The notes under the pieces are model-generated. The model had not been told where the DNA came from. It saw nothing but the letters and a program-made list of their open reading frames with translations, and did not search any database. The translations under genes and the position numbers were made by a program. A DNA stretch of 31,107 bases from an uncultured Massilia sp. (GTDB taxonomy: Bacteria; Pseudomonadota; Gammaproteobacteria; Burkholderiales; Burkholderiaceae). Below are positions 1 through 7,784 of this stretch, one piece after another. Positions within the stretch are counted from its first letter, which is position 1. The number at the start of each line of letters is the position of its first letter. Location: NCBI GenBank assembly GCA_946886065.1, contig CAMPHU010000028.1, forward strand, positions 1 to 31,107, given 5' to 3'.

Positions 1-870
1 CTCGGCCGAGTCGTCGTCGCCGCGCACCAGGTGCTGGTAGAACTCGCGGTGGCTCTGGGCGTGGCGGCCCGGGTTCATGGCGATGAAGCCGGCGTGCTGC
101 AGGAAGCCCGGGTAGACCTTGCGTCCGAAGCCGGGGTAATTGCCCGGCACCGAGTAGATCACCGTGTTCTCGAACCAGGAGAAGGGCTTCTCGGTCGCCA
201 GGTCGTTGACGGCGGTCGGCGACTTGCGCGGGTCGATCGGGCCGCCCATCATGGTCATGGTCTTCGGCAGCTTGGGATCGTTGTTGGTCGCCATCAGCGA
301 GATCGCGGCAAGCACCGGCACGGTCGGCTGGCATACCGAGATCACGTGCACGTCCGGGCCGAGCAGGCGGATGAAGTCCTGCACGTAGTAGATGTAGTCA
401 TGCAGGTGGAAGGGGCCGGCGGACAGCGGCACCATGCGCGCGTCGGTCCAGTCGGTGATGCAGACGTCGTGGTCGACCAGCAGGGCGCGCACGGTGTCGC
501 GCAGCAGGGTGGCGTGGTGGCCCGACAGGGGAGCGACCACCAGCACCTTCGGCTGGTTCAGGGCCTCGAGGGCCTGCTCGCCCAAGTCCTTCTTGAAATG
601 CAGGAGCTTGCAGAACGGCTTTTCAAGAACCGTACGCTCCATGATGCCGACGTCTTCTCCCTTGATTTTTACGGAATGGATGCCGAACGCCGGCTTTTCG
701 TAGTCTTTCCCCAGGCGGTACATCAGCTCATAGCCGGCAGCGATACGCTGGGCGAAAGGGGTGTGCGCGAACGGCGAGACCGGGTTGGAAAATAGTTTCG
801 AGGACGCATCGGCCCACTGCATCAGCGGGGTCAGGAAGGAGCGTTGCATCTCGTGCAGTTGGTAAAGCAT
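1..870 (-). CDS. phaZ: Intracellular polyhydroxyalkanoate depolymerase (partial, C-terminus off the left edge)
   Basis: Reading from the ATG at 870 gives 290 codons without a stop to the window edge. The start (MLYQLHEMQRS) and the segments YELMYRLGKDYEKPAF, LSGHHATLLRDTVR and YPGFLQHAGFIAMNPGRH are what I recognise from the Cupriavidus-type cytoplasmic PHA depolymerase PhaZ. The segment HVISVCQPTVPVLA (Cys180) fits the lipase-box-like Cys nucleophile of this family (Cys183 in Cupriavidus, from memory). Such enzymes degrade granule polyhydroxybutyrate inside the cell, releasing hydroxybutyrate units. About 100-130 C-terminal residues, including the remaining catalytic residues, should lie outside the window. 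A TATAAT-type promoter lies about 60 bases upstream. A second PHA-related gene is at 4780. Family assignment is firm; kinetics and exact substrate are not visible. Confidence 0.93.
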   Translation of the reverse strand, partial: MLYQLHEMQRSFLTPLMQWADASSKLFSNPVSPFAHTPFAQRIAAGYELMYRLGKDYEKPAFGIHSVKIKGEDVGIMERTVLEKPFCKLLHFKKDLGEQALEALNQPKVLVVAPLSGHHATLLRDTVRALLVDHDVCITDWTDARMVPLSAGPFHLHDYIYYVQDFIRLLGPDVHVISVCQPTVPVLAAISLMATNNDPKLPKTMTMMGGPIDPRKSPTAVNDLATEKPFSWFENTVIYSVPGNYPGFGRKVYPGFLQHAGFIAMNPGRHAQSHREFYQHLVRGDDDSAE

Positions 871-927
871 AGGTAAATCCTTCAGTAGACGGTGCGCGCC
901 GCAATCGTTTGCGCGTAGCTGCAATCA

Positions 928-957
928 ATTATAGGTGATCTGATTTACTTGTGGAAA
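928..957 (-). promoter_or_regulatory. Candidate sigma-70 promoter of phaZ
   Basis: On the minus strand a perfect TATAAT (928-933) is preceded at 18 bases by TTTCCA (952-957, 4 of 6 matches to TTGACA). It lies in an AT-rich stretch about 60 bases before the phaZ start. Seen by eye only. Confidence 0.5.
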
Positions 958-1126
958 CAGTCGTTTTCAGTCGCCTGCTACGTATGGTTCACTTGTAGCA
1001 TATTTGTGCAGTGCGGTTCGGTGAGGCTCCCCACATAAGTTGATATGCCCGTGCTTGTAACGGGGAGTTGTCGTGTGGGGGTTACTGAACGCGGGGGACG
1101 GAAGCGTATGTGGTCGTTTGGGAAAC

Positions 1127-1177
1127 TCGGGTTCCGGCCGAGGGAGACTCGGCGTCCCCCGCGGCCGGAACCCCAAG
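1127..1177. repeat. Imperfect inverted repeat, divergent member of the window's REP-like family
   Basis: Arms 1131-1140 and 1162-1171 (GTTCCGGCCG / CGGCCGGAAC) pair perfectly. The pairing continues outward imperfectly (AAACTCGG against CCCAAGTTT). The outer sequence resembles the AACTTGGGTTCCCGCC repeats at 14001 and 20881. It sits in the 328-base gap between phaZ and the reductase terminator. The rest of that gap (958-1126) holds only a weak CCCCACA/TGTGGGG pair and no convincing gene. Confidence 0.5.
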
Positions 1178-1198
1178 TTTGCCCGCATACCGCAGCAC

Positions 1199-1229
1199 AA
1201 AAAAAATGCCGCCCAACCGGGCGGCATTT
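1199..1229 (-). terminator. Rho-independent terminator of the ferredoxin-NADP reductase gene
   Basis: The arms AAATGCCGCCC (1204-1214) and GGGCGGCATTT (1219-1229) enclose a 4-base loop. On the minus strand the hairpin is followed by a run of eight T (1199-1206). It starts 20 bases past the reductase stop codon. Confidence 0.88.
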
Positions 1230-1249
1230 GATCGGTACCTGAAGATCGT

Positions 1250-2347
1250 TCAGTCGAAGACCGGCGTCTCCACACCGAGGATCTTGTGCAGCTTCGGCGA
1301 CGTGGTCGTGTACTGCATGTGGATCTTCTTGTCCGGGAAGATGTACGGCGCGGCGCCGAAGGCGGCCAGCGCGGCTTCGTGGAAGCCCGACAGGATCAGC
1401 TTCTTCTTGCCCGGGTAGGTGTTGATGTCGCCCACGGCGAAGATGCCCGGCACGTTGGTCTCGAATTTTTCGGTGTCCATGACCTTCAGCTGGCGACGCT
1501 CGATGTCCAGGCCCCACTCGGCGATCGGGCCCAGCTTCGGCGACAGGCCGAAGAAGACCAGCAGCATGTCCAGCGGCACGCGGCGGGTCACGCCGTCGGC
1601 GCCGGTCACCTTCACTTCGCTCAGCTTGCCGTCCTTTTCGTCGAAGCCGGTCACCTGGCCGGTGATCAGCTGCATCTCGTACTCGTCGCACAGGGCCTTC
1701 ATCTTGGCGACCGAGGCCGGCGCGGCGCGGAAGTCCTCGCGGCGGTGGATCAGCACGACCGATTCGGCCTTGCCGACGAAGTTCAGGGCCCAGTCCAGCG
1801 CGGAGTCGCCGCCGCCGCAGATGACCAGGTTCTTGCCTTCGAACAGAGCCGGATCCTTGACGCGGTAGAACAGCTGCTCGGCTTCGAACTTCTCGATGCC
1901 GTCGACCTTCAGGGTGCGCGCCTGGAACGAACCGACGCCGGCAGCGATGAAAATGGTCTTGGTGATGAAGCGGGTACCGGTCGAGGTCTCGACGTTGAAG
2001 CGGCTGTCTTCACGGCGCTGGACGGTGGTCACTTCCTGGCCCAGGTGGAAGGTCGGCTCGAACGGCTCGATCTGCTTGAGGAGGTTGTCGGTCAGTTCCT
2101 GGCCGGTGCACACCGGCACGGCCGGGATGTCGTAGATCGGCTTGTCCGGGTACAGTTCCACGCACTGGCCGCCGACGGCCGGCAGCGAATCGATGACGTG
2201 GGCTTTGATTTCGAGCAGGCCGAGTTCGAAGACCTGGAACAGGCCAACCGGACCGGCGCCGATGATCACGGCGTCGGCTTCGATGGCGCCGGCAAACGAA
2301 CTGTTGGGAGCGATGCTGCCCGCTTCGTGGGTGGCACTGATAGTCAT
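1250..2347 (-). CDS. Ferredoxin--NADP+ reductase, thioredoxin-reductase-like type
   Basis: 365 residues. The FAD-binding Rossmann motif GAGPVGL is at residues 30-36. It is followed by [19 protein letters not shown], typical of the TrxR-like ferredoxin/flavodoxin-NADP reductases. A second nucleotide-binding motif, [11 protein letters not shown], should bind NADPH, and [31 protein letters not shown] closes the FAD site. There is no redox CxxC of a true thioredoxin reductase, so it should pass electrons between NADPH and a ferredoxin by FAD alone. I chose the ATG at 2347 because AGGAAG lies 6 bases upstream; an in-frame ATG at 2413 adds 22 unconvincing residues. The fdxA gene begins upstream on the same strand (109-base gap), so the product is a likely redox partner. 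A strong terminator follows. Confidence 0.92.
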   Translation of the reverse strand: MTISATHEAGSIAPNSSFAGAIEADAVIIGAGPVGLFQVFELGLLEIKAHVIDSLPAVGGQCVELYPDKPIYDIPAVPVCTGQELTDNLLKQIEPFEPTFHLGQEVTTVQRREDSRFNVETSTGTRFITKTIFIAAGVGSFQARTLKVDGIEKFEAEQLFYRVKDPALFEGKNLVICGGGDSALDWALNFVGKAESVVLIHRREDFRAAPASVAKMKALCDEYEMQLITGQVTGFDEKDGKLSEVKVTGADGVTRRVPLDMLLVFFGLSPKLGPIAEWGLDIERRQLKVMDTEKFETNVPGIFAVGDINTYPGKKKLILSGFHEAALAAFGAAPYIFPDKKIHMQYTTTSPKLHKILGVETPVFD

Positions 2348-2455
2348 GCTTACTTCCTGTGATGTTCTGGATGGTTGGGCGATGGCGGACCTTCCCGCCA
2401 TCGGTGGCGACACCCTGCGGCGCAGTCCGCTAGGCGGAACCGGGCGCCATTCGCG

Positions 2456-2779
2456 TCAGCGAGCCAGTTGGCTCAGCTTGTCCTTGACGTCTTTCCACTC
2501 GTCCGCGTCCGGCAGGGCGGGCTTGGTCTTGGTGATCGACGGCCAGGAACGCGCGAGGTCCGCGTTGAGCTTGATAAATTGCTGCTGATCGCCAGGCACG
2601 TCCTCTTCGGCATAGATCGCATTCACCGGGCATTCGGCCACGCAAACGGCGCAGTCGATGCACTCGTCGGGGTCGATGGCAAGGAAATTCGGGCCTTCCC
2701 GGAAACAATCTACCGGGCATACATCGACGCAGTCGGTATAGCGACAACGGATGCACGATTCGGTGACAACGTGGGTCAT
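2456..2779 (-). CDS. fdxA: 7Fe ferredoxin FdxA ([3Fe-4S][4Fe-4S])
   Basis: 107 residues. The cysteines lie at 9, 12, 17, 21, 25, 40, 43, 46 and 50, the Azotobacter FdI pattern shifted by one. By that analogy Cys9, 17 and 50 hold the 3Fe-4S cluster, and Cys21, 40, 43 and 46 the 4Fe-4S cluster. The segment [20 protein letters not shown] is diagnostic. The start at 2779 follows AGGAC about 7 bases upstream and gives the family's usual N-terminus MTHVVTESC; the longer frame to 2842 adds an Arg/Ser-rich stretch unlike the family. It is a soluble low-potential electron carrier, and the next gene on the strand is a ferredoxin-NADP reductase. The upstream gap (2780-3022) is AT-rich and presumably holds its promoter, but I could not assign clean boxes. 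Confidence 0.95.
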   Translation of the reverse strand: MTHVVTESCIRCRYTDCVDVCPVDCFREGPNFLAIDPDECIDCAVCVAECPVNAIYAEEDVPGDQQQFIKLNADLARSWPSITKTKPALPDADEWKDVKDKLSQLAR

Positions 2780-2950
2780 AACAGTCCTATCAATGGTGGG
2801 GGTGTCGCGTCGCCGGGCGCTTGAACTGGGCCGGCGGGACAATGCAAAGCACTGTATTTTAGGGCAATTCGGGTTTTCCTACAAATTAGCCTTATACACA
2901 ATACACATAAGCAAATGAGGGGAAAAAGGCGTGTGTGCCCCCGAAAACTC

Positions 2951-2962
2951 GCACGATCGTGC
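2951..2962. repeat. 12-base perfect palindrome between the emfourin-like gene and fdxA
   Basis: GCACGATCGTGC reads the same on both strands. It lies 61 bases past the inhibitor stop and about 170 bases before fdxA. On the minus strand GAGTTTTC follows it, so it may be a weak terminator; an operator for fdxA is the alternative. Confidence 0.35.
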
Positions 2963-3022
2963 AATTTTAATACGGCCTGGCGCTTCCCGGCGCAATCCGC
3001 GGCCGGCTCCGGGGGCCCTGCT

Positions 3023-3298
3023 TCAGGCTTTGCCGCGCAGCCCGTCCAGCAGGTGCTGCCAGTCGCCGCCGCTGCCGTCCTCGCGCAGGAAGACGGTGTG
3101 GCAGCGTAGTCCGTCCTCGACGGTGATTTCCCAGCGCGGCAGGTCGGCCCCGATCGGGCAGGGTGGGGCGGCCTGGAAGAAGTCGAGCCGCAGCAGCAGG
3201 TCTTCGAGCGCGGCGCCGTCGGGCCGGAGGGCCGTGTCGAGTTCGTAGGACTCGGCCAGGCCGGCGAAACCGCCGCAGGCGCGCGCGCTGATCTTCAT
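3023..3298 (-). CDS. Protealysin inhibitor emfourin-like protein
   Basis: 91 residues with no signal peptide. The pattern CGGFAGLAESYELDT near the start, then LEDLLLRLDFF, then the stretch around PRWEITVEDGL and the C-terminal WQHLLDGL, matches my memory of the emfourin family. Members are small protein inhibitors encoded beside protealysin-type M4 metalloproteases. The ATG at 3298 overlaps the protease stop codon by four bases (ATGA), so the two proteins are very likely made from one transcript by translational coupling. That keeps inhibitor and protease in step. The inferred role is to hold the cytoplasmic protease inactive until release or a signal. The family call rests on a short sequence plus context. 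Confidence 0.8.
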   Translation of the reverse strand: MKISARACGGFAGLAESYELDTALRPDGAALEDLLLRLDFFQAAPPCPIGADLPRWEITVEDGLRCHTVFLREDGSGGDWQHLLDGLRGKA

Positions 3299-4599
3299 GG
3301 CTGGCTCTTCGCTCCTTCCGCGCTCAGGCCTCTGTCCGGGCGATATTCGGGCAGCTGCATGGTGCCGCAGCAGGCGTGGCGGTCCTGGCGGGCGCCCGGC
3401 GCGTCGCATACCCAGGGCGCCAGCCGGGCACCCGGGAGGACATCCTGCGTCAACGCGGTGCCGGCCTCGACCACCTCGCGCCGCGAGAACTGGTTGCGGA
3501 TGAAGTTGGCATAGGCGGCCGGCCGGCCGTCCTCGCCGACCAGGCGCAGCATCCCGTTGACCACGTCGGCATAGCTGGCGCCGTCGTCCGGCGCGGCGAT
3601 CAGGGCGCGCAGCACCACGCCGCCGAGGTAGGCGGCGACCCGATGCAGCACGGCGGCGTCGTCCTCGCGTCCCGGGTCGCGCTCGTAGGCGAACAGGTCG
3701 GCCAGCACGTCGTAGACGGCGCCCGTGAACACCTGCGAGATCGCATGCACCTGGGTGCCGGCCTGGCTCAGCCTCAGGTCGTTGTCGGCATTGCGCAGCC
3801 CGGCGCCCATGCCGATGGCGGCGCCGAACTGCTCGGCGATGATGGCCAGGAAGGACTTGTCGTGCAGCTGCGCCTTGGTCTGGGCCACCACGGCTTCGCA
3901 CTGGTCGAGCTGGGCCAGGGCCAGGAAGATGGCCGTGAGGTCGCCGAAGGATTCGTGCAGCCCGCCGGTCTGGGGCGGGGCGTCGGCCAGCAGCCAGCGC
4001 GGCTTGAGCCCGTCGAGCACCGCGTGGGCGGTCTCGTGGGCGACGATGTCGAAGGAGCGGCAGGTGTAGACCCGTTCGGCCGGTTCGTTGCTACCGTCGG
4101 GAATGAAGTGTCCGAATTTGAGGCAGCCCTGGGCCCGGCTGTAGAAGGCGTTCATGACGTCGGACAGGCCGTGCGGGTAGATGCGCAGGGGAGTGCTGTC
4201 CATGCCGCTGTTCCACTGCCAGGGCAGGGGCAGGGCCAGGCCGGCCGCGAGCAGGGCGCGCTGGTACATGGTGAGCGTCTGCCGCACCACGGCGAAGGTG
4301 TGCACGGCGTCGAACTGGGGCGTGTCGGGCTGGGTGACGAAGTCGCCGGACGCGTTCGGCTCCACCGGATCGATGCCCGGTTCGCCGGGCGCGATGCGGG
4401 CGTCGCTCGGGCCGCTCAGCACCGCACCCGGCAGGTAGGCGCGGCGGGTGCCGATCTCGCTCACCGACGGGTCCTGCTTCCACATCAGCACGCGCGCGCC
4501 GAAGGCCTGGGCGAGGGGCGGGGGCTCGACGATGCTGTCGTTGGCAACTTCGTTGTCGGATTCGCCGGTCGTCTCCGGCAGCAGGGCATGTGCTTCCAT
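3295..4599 (-). CDS. M4-like (gluzincin) zinc metalloprotease, protealysin-like partner of an emfourin inhibitor
   Basis: 434 residues from the ATG at 4599, chosen because AAGGAG sits 5 bases before it; an in-frame ATG at 4635 lacks such a site. The zinc motif HETAH is at residues 188-192. Downstream GGLHESFGDLTA supplies the expected third ligand Glu, and QVHAISQVFTGAVYDVL supplies the catalytic-His region, as in M4 peptidases. The N-terminal part is divergent: I see neither the usual M4 N-lobe sequence nor a secretion signal, only a Pro/Glu-rich start (VEPPPLAQAF). The C-terminus is Cys-containing (HACCGTM). The protein therefore probably stays in the cytoplasm or leaves by a non-Sec route. 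It overlaps the emfourin-like gene by four bases. Protease class is firm; substrate is unknown. Confidence 0.82.
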   Translation of the reverse strand: MEAHALLPETTGESDNEVANDSIVEPPPLAQAFGARVLMWKQDPSVSEIGTRRAYLPGAVLSGPSDARIAPGEPGIDPVEPNASGDFVTQPDTPQFDAVHTFAVVRQTLTMYQRALLAAGLALPLPWQWNSGMDSTPLRIYPHGLSDVMNAFYSRAQGCLKFGHFIPDGSNEPAERVYTCRSFDIVAHETAHAVLDGLKPRWLLADAPPQTGGLHESFGDLTAIFLALAQLDQCEAVVAQTKAQLHDKSFLAIIAEQFGAAIGMGAGLRNADNDLRLSQAGTQVHAISQVFTGAVYDVLADLFAYERDPGREDDAAVLHRVAAYLGGVVLRALIAAPDDGASYADVVNGMLRLVGEDGRPAAYANFIRNQFSRREVVEAGTALTQDVLPGARLAPWVCDAPGARQDRHACCGTMQLPEYRPDRGLSAEGAKSQP

Positions 4600-4779
4600 G
4601 TCAACTCCTTGATGGGTCGCGGGCTGCGCTTTCATGGTCGCGCGCTGCGCTGCTCAAGCATTGACACTCATCAATTGATGCCGATCCAAGCCGTGGGATG
4701 TGGCGGACTCTGGCATGGACCGCTTCCAGCTGGCATCATTGCGGATTGTCTTGCAATCGATTAGGAAGGAAAGCGTCAG

Positions 4780-5061
4780 ATGGCGGAATTGAAGATCGTC
4801 CAGGAGCACAGCCTGAGCCCGGCGGCGGCGCGCACGGCGGCGGAACAGGTGGCGCAGCGCCTGGCGGCGGAATTGGGACTGGCCTGCAAATGGGACGGCG
4901 ACGTGCTGCGTTTCGAGCGCAGCGGCGTGGATGGGGACTTGCGGCTGGAAGGGCAGAGCGCCGCGCTGCGCATCCGCCTGGGCATGCTGATGAGCGCCTT
5001 CGCGCCGGCCATCGAGGCCAAGGTGACGGAGAAGATGCGCAAGGTGTTCGCCCCCGCTTGA
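4780..5061 (+). CDS. Polyhydroxyalkanoic acid system family protein (PHA_gran_rgn)
   Basis: 93 residues with an AGGAAGG ribosome site 9-10 bases before the ATG. The pattern of an N-terminal helix rich in Ala/Arg (AARTAAEQVAQRLAAELG), the segment CKWDGDVLRFERSGVDGDLRL and the end LMSAFAPAIEAKVTEKMRKVFA matches the small PHA_gran_rgn family, whose members occur in PHA-producing bacteria. The molecular role of this family is not settled; granule association or regulation is the usual suggestion. It is divergent from the metalloprotease gene (180-base gap) and convergent with the acyl-CoA-binding protein gene. phaZ lies about 3.9 kb away on the other strand, consistent with a PHA-making host. Confidence 0.82.
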   Translation: MAELKIVQEHSLSPAAARTAAEQVAQRLAAELGLACKWDGDVLRFERSGVDGDLRLEGQSAALRIRLGMLMSAFAPAIEAKVTEKMRKVFAPA

Positions 5062-5099
5062 CGGCGGCGGGCGCCGCCGGCTGGCGGCGCCGGGGGCGA

Positions 5100-5354
5100 T
5101 CAGCCCTTCAGCTCTTCGATCAGGTCGATGTACTGCTGCTGGGCGTCTTCCTGCGAGGTGCCCTGCAGGGCGGCCCAGGCGTCGTACTTGGCGCGGTTGA
5201 CGAAGTCGGTCATGCCCGGACGCTCGCCGCTCACGTCGCCCACCGAACCCTGCTTGAACAGCGCGTAAATCTTCAGCAAGGTCATGTTGTCCGGACGCTC
5301 GGACAGATTCTTCGAATCCTGCTGGGCCTGGGTGAACTGTTCCTGCAAGCTCAT
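5100..5354 (-). CDS. Acyl-CoA-binding protein
   Basis: 84 residues, the usual length of a stand-alone ACBP. The segments LLKIYALFKQGSVGDVSGERPGM and RAKYDAWAALQGTSQEDAQQQYIDLI carry the conserved Tyr, Lys-Gln, Arg-Pro-Gly, Lys-Tyr-Asp-Ala-Trp and Tyr-Ile positions that bind the CoA head group and acyl chain in the four-helix fold. The start at 5354 follows AGGAG; a longer frame to 5432 adds a low-complexity Pro-rich stretch. The protein is cytoplasmic and buffers long-chain acyl-CoA. Convergent with the PHA-system gene, 38 bases apart; the FKBP gene lies upstream on the same strand. Confidence 0.93.
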   Translation of the reverse strand: MSLQEQFTQAQQDSKNLSERPDNMTLLKIYALFKQGSVGDVSGERPGMTDFVNRAKYDAWAALQGTSQEDAQQQYIDLIEELKG

Positions 5355-5453
5355 GGCAACTCCTGTGTGGTTAGTCAATGCGGCAGGCATCTTAGCGCAG
5401 GAGCTCGGCGCGGGCGGAGGAAACGGCCGCATTTTAGAGGGGAAGCTCGAATG

Positions 5454-5479
5454 ACAAGGGACGCCGCGGCGTCCCTTGT
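5454..5479 (-). terminator. Perfect 26-base palindrome, probable 3' hairpin of the FKBP gene
   Basis: The arms ACAAGGGACGCCG (5454-5466) and CGGCGTCCCTTGT (5467-5479) are perfectly complementary. It lies 9 bases past the FKBP stop. There is no T run on either side, so it may stabilise the 3' end rather than terminate by itself. Confidence 0.55.
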
Positions 5480-5488
5480 GCTTGTCGA

Positions 5489-5845
5489 TCAGACGGCGAG
5501 CAGGTCGACGTCGAAGATCAGGGTGGCGTTCGGCGGGATCACGCCGCCGGCGCCGCGTGCGCCGTAGCCGAGGCTGGCCGGGATGGTCAGGCGGCGCGAA
5601 CCGCCGACCTTCATGCCCTGCACGCCTTCGTCCCAGCCGCGGATCACGTGGCCGGCGCCGAGGGCGAACTGGAACGGATCGTTGCGGTCCTTGCTGGAGT
5701 CAAACTTGGCGCCGGTCGAGCCGTCGTCGTTGCGCAGCCAGCCGGTGTAGTGGACGGTGACGTACTGGCCGGCCTTGGCTTCCGGGCCGTCGCCGACAAC
5801 GGTGTCTTCGATCTGCAGGCCGGAATCAGTGGTGATGGTGGACAT
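5489..5845 (-). CDS. FKBP-type peptidyl-prolyl cis-trans isomerase
   Basis: 118 residues forming a single FKBP domain. Visible family features are VTVHYTGWL, the aromatic/charged stretch KFDSSKDRNDPFQFALG, then VIRGWDEGVQGMKVGGSRRLTIP, LGYGARG and IPPNATLIFDVDLL. These supply the Tyr, Asp, Phe, Val-Ile and Trp residues that line the active pocket of human FKBP12. There is no signal peptide, so it is cytoplasmic. AAGGAA lies just before the ATG. A perfect palindrome follows the stop. Divergent from the EI24 gene, with the shared promoter region at 5846-5950. Confidence 0.95.
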   Translation of the reverse strand: MSTITTDSGLQIEDTVVGDGPEAKAGQYVTVHYTGWLRNDDGSTGAKFDSSKDRNDPFQFALGAGHVIRGWDEGVQGMKVGGSRRLTIPASLGYGARGAGGVIPPNATLIFDVDLLAV

Positions 5846-5960
5846 GGTATTCCTTGTTGTTCAAGTTGAACGGCGATTGTAGTCCATGGCGCGCCCCAGC
5901 GTCACGCGCCGCGATATGCGTAAAATGACAATACCGCCAACCGACCTGCAAGGAGGATCC

Positions 5961-5996
5961 ATGCTGTTTGCCGCCCGTCCCGGAGTCCGGCCATGA
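5961..5996 (+). CDS. Possible 11-codon leader ORF coupled to the EI24 gene
   Basis: An AAGGAGG ribosome site (5950-5956) is placed for the ATG at 5961, not for the EI24 start 32 bases further on. The short frame encodes MLFAARPGVRP and its TGA (5994-5996) overlaps the EI24 ATG (5993-5995) in the pattern ATGA. The two frames differ, so this is not simply an N-terminal extension. It probably loads ribosomes that re-initiate at the membrane protein. The peptide is too short to judge by homology. Confidence 0.45.
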   Translation: MLFAARPGVRP

Positions 5997-6808
5997 AGGG
6001 CGTCGCCGCCGCCTACCGGCGCGCGCTGCGCGCCCAGTTCAGCGGCCGCATGCTGCTGTTGTCGAGCGTGCCCTTGATCCTCTCGCTGCTGCTGTGGGGC
6101 GTGGTGCTGTGGTTCGGCCTGCAGCCGCTGCTCGACTGGCTGCACGGCCTGTTCTCCCAGTACGACGCCTTCGAGACCAGCGGCAATATGCTGTCCAAGC
6201 TGGGCCTGGGCGTGCTCAAGGTGGTGGTGGTGCCGCTGCTGGCGATCGCGCTGCTGCTGCCCCTGATGATCGCATCCGCGCTGCTGTTCATGGGCCTGGC
6301 CGCGATGCCGGCCATCGAGCGCCACGTCGGCAACCGGCAGTATCCCAAGCTCGAAAAGAAAGAGGGCGGCAGCTTCGTCGGCAGCATCGCGATGAACCTC
6401 GGCAGTTCGGCCGTGTTCGCGGTGCTGTGGCTGCTTACCTTGCCGCTGTACGCGATTCCGCCGCTGGCCTGGCTGGTGCAGGCCTGCCTGTGGGCCTGGG
6501 TGACCTCGCGCGTGATGAGCTACGACGCGCTGGCCGCCCACGCCAGCCAGGCCGAGCGCCAGGCCCTGATGCGCACGCGCCGCATACCGCTGCTGGCGAT
6601 CGGCCTGGCCACGGGCCTGGCCGGCGCGCTGCCCGGCATCGCCTGGATGGGCGGGGCGGTGATCTCGGTGGTGCTCTTCCCCGTGCTGGCCATGCTCTCG
6701 CTCTGGCTCTACATCATGATCTTCCTGTTTGCCGGGCTATGGTTCCAGTACTACTGCTTGCAAGCACTTGAAGAGCTGAGGACGGAGGAGGTAGCGCAGC
6801 CGGTGTGA
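5993..6808 (+). CDS. EI24 domain-containing (CysZ-like) integral membrane protein
   Basis: 271 residues with hydrophobic blocks at about 20-45, 70-103, 130-172 and 198-255. The blocks are separated by short polar loops, one of them containing the Lys/Glu-rich segment KLEKKEGGSF near residue 120. The overall pattern, with an early AYRRALRAQF helix and SRVMSYDALAAHAS in the middle, fits the EI24/CysZ family. E. coli CysZ handles sulfate, but many EI24 homologues have no known substrate, and no sulfur-assimilation gene is nearby, so I do not call it CysZ. The start is inferred from the ATGA overlap with the leader ORF; no good ribosome site lies directly before this ATG. The next gene starts 122 bases downstream on the same strand. 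Confidence 0.78.
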   Translation: MKGVAAAYRRALRAQFSGRMLLLSSVPLILSLLLWGVVLWFGLQPLLDWLHGLFSQYDAFETSGNMLSKLGLGVLKVVVVPLLAIALLLPLMIASALLFMGLAAMPAIERHVGNRQYPKLEKKEGGSFVGSIAMNLGSSAVFAVLWLLTLPLYAIPPLAWLVQACLWAWVTSRVMSYDALAAHASQAERQALMRTRRIPLLAIGLATGLAGALPGIAWMGGAVISVVLFPVLAMLSLWLYIMIFLFAGLWFQYYCLQALEELRTEEVAQPV

Positions 6809-6930
6809 GCCCGGCGTGTGCACGCCTGCACGGGTTCGCGCGTTGAAGCCATGGGCGGCCACAAACGGCGATTCTCCCGTAGTGGCACACTGGATGCTTC
6901 AACGAGCTTCAGAAAAAACGGGGGGAACGC

Positions 6931-7740
6931 ATGGGTTTCGGCCTGATCGTCGTGGGCGACGAGATTTTGTCCGGCAAGCGCCAGGACAAGCATTTTTCCA
7001 AGGTGGTCGAACTGCTCGCCGAGCGCGGCCTGCAGCTGTCCTGGGCCGAGTTCGCCGGCGACGACCCCGTGCGCCTCACGCAGACCCTGCGCCGCAGCTT
7101 CGCCGGCCGGGACATCGTGTTCTCCTGCGGCGGCATCGGCGCCACGCCGGACGACCACACGCGCCAGTGCGCGGGCGCGGCCCTCGGCCTGCCGCTGGTG
7201 CTGCATGCCGAGGGCCGGCGCCACATCGAGGAGCGCATCCGCGAGACGGCGCTGCAGTCGGGCATGGAAGCGGGCAGGGAGCCGGACTTCGGCGCACCGG
7301 ACAACCTGCAGCGCCTCAAGATGGCCGAGTTCCCGCAGGGCGCGCAGCTGATCCCGAATCCCTACAACCGCATCGCCGGCTTCTCGATCCTGGAGGGCGG
7401 CGCGCCGCATCATTTCGTGCCCGGCTTTCCGGTCATGGCCTGGCCCATGATCGCCTGGGTGCTCGACACGCATTACGCCCACCTGTTCCACCGCGACGCC
7501 TACGCCGAACGGGCGCTGCTGGTCTACGAACAGGCGGAGGCAGCACTCACCCCTCTGATGGAGCGGCTGCAGCGCGAACATGAAGGTGCACGGGTGTTCA
7601 GCCTGCCCAGCGTGGGCGATGCGCAGACGCGCCGCCACATCGAGCTGGGAGTGAAGGGAAGGCCGGAATCGGTGGCCGCGGCCTATGCCGCGATGTGTGC
7701 GGAGCTCGACCGGATAAAAGCAGAGTATCGCCCTTTATAA
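6931..7740 (+). CDS. CinA/MoaB-like molybdopterin-binding domain protein
   Basis: 269 residues. The N-terminus (GLIVVGDEILSGKRQDKHF) and the loop SCGGIGATPDDHT are the hallmark segments of the MoCF_biosynth domain found in MoaB, MogA and the N-half of CinA. Length and the N-terminal pattern match the short CinA-like proteins lacking the C-terminal nicotinamide-nucleotide deamidase domain. The remainder (about 170-269) shows FVPGFPVMAWPMIAWVL and a helical C-terminus. Two roles are possible: binding a molybdopterin-like ligand, or acting on ADP-ribose-type nucleotides as the CinA N-domain does. The sequence does not decide. GGGGGA lies 4-5 bases before the ATG. Confidence 0.8.
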   Translation: MGFGLIVVGDEILSGKRQDKHFSKVVELLAERGLQLSWAEFAGDDPVRLTQTLRRSFAGRDIVFSCGGIGATPDDHTRQCAGAALGLPLVLHAEGRRHIEERIRETALQSGMEAGREPDFGAPDNLQRLKMAEFPQGAQLIPNPYNRIAGFSILEGGAPHHFVPGFPVMAWPMIAWVLDTHYAHLFHRDAYAERALLVYEQAEAALTPLMERLQREHEGARVFSLPSVGDAQTRRHIELGVKGRPESVAAAYAAMCAELDRIKAEYRPL

Positions 7741-7784
7741 ATAGGCATGTCGCGCAGTTAAGACCGCCGTTGTTTTTTTGCGAA

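Noticed and set aside
31..795. 254-codon plus-strand frame at the left edge
   Set aside because: It lies antisense to the recognisable PhaZ reading frame, which is open to the window edge.
967..1275. 102-codon minus-strand ORF between phaZ and the reductase gene
   Set aside because: It spans the reductase terminator and the inverted repeat, has no ribosome site or domain, and overlaps non-coding features.
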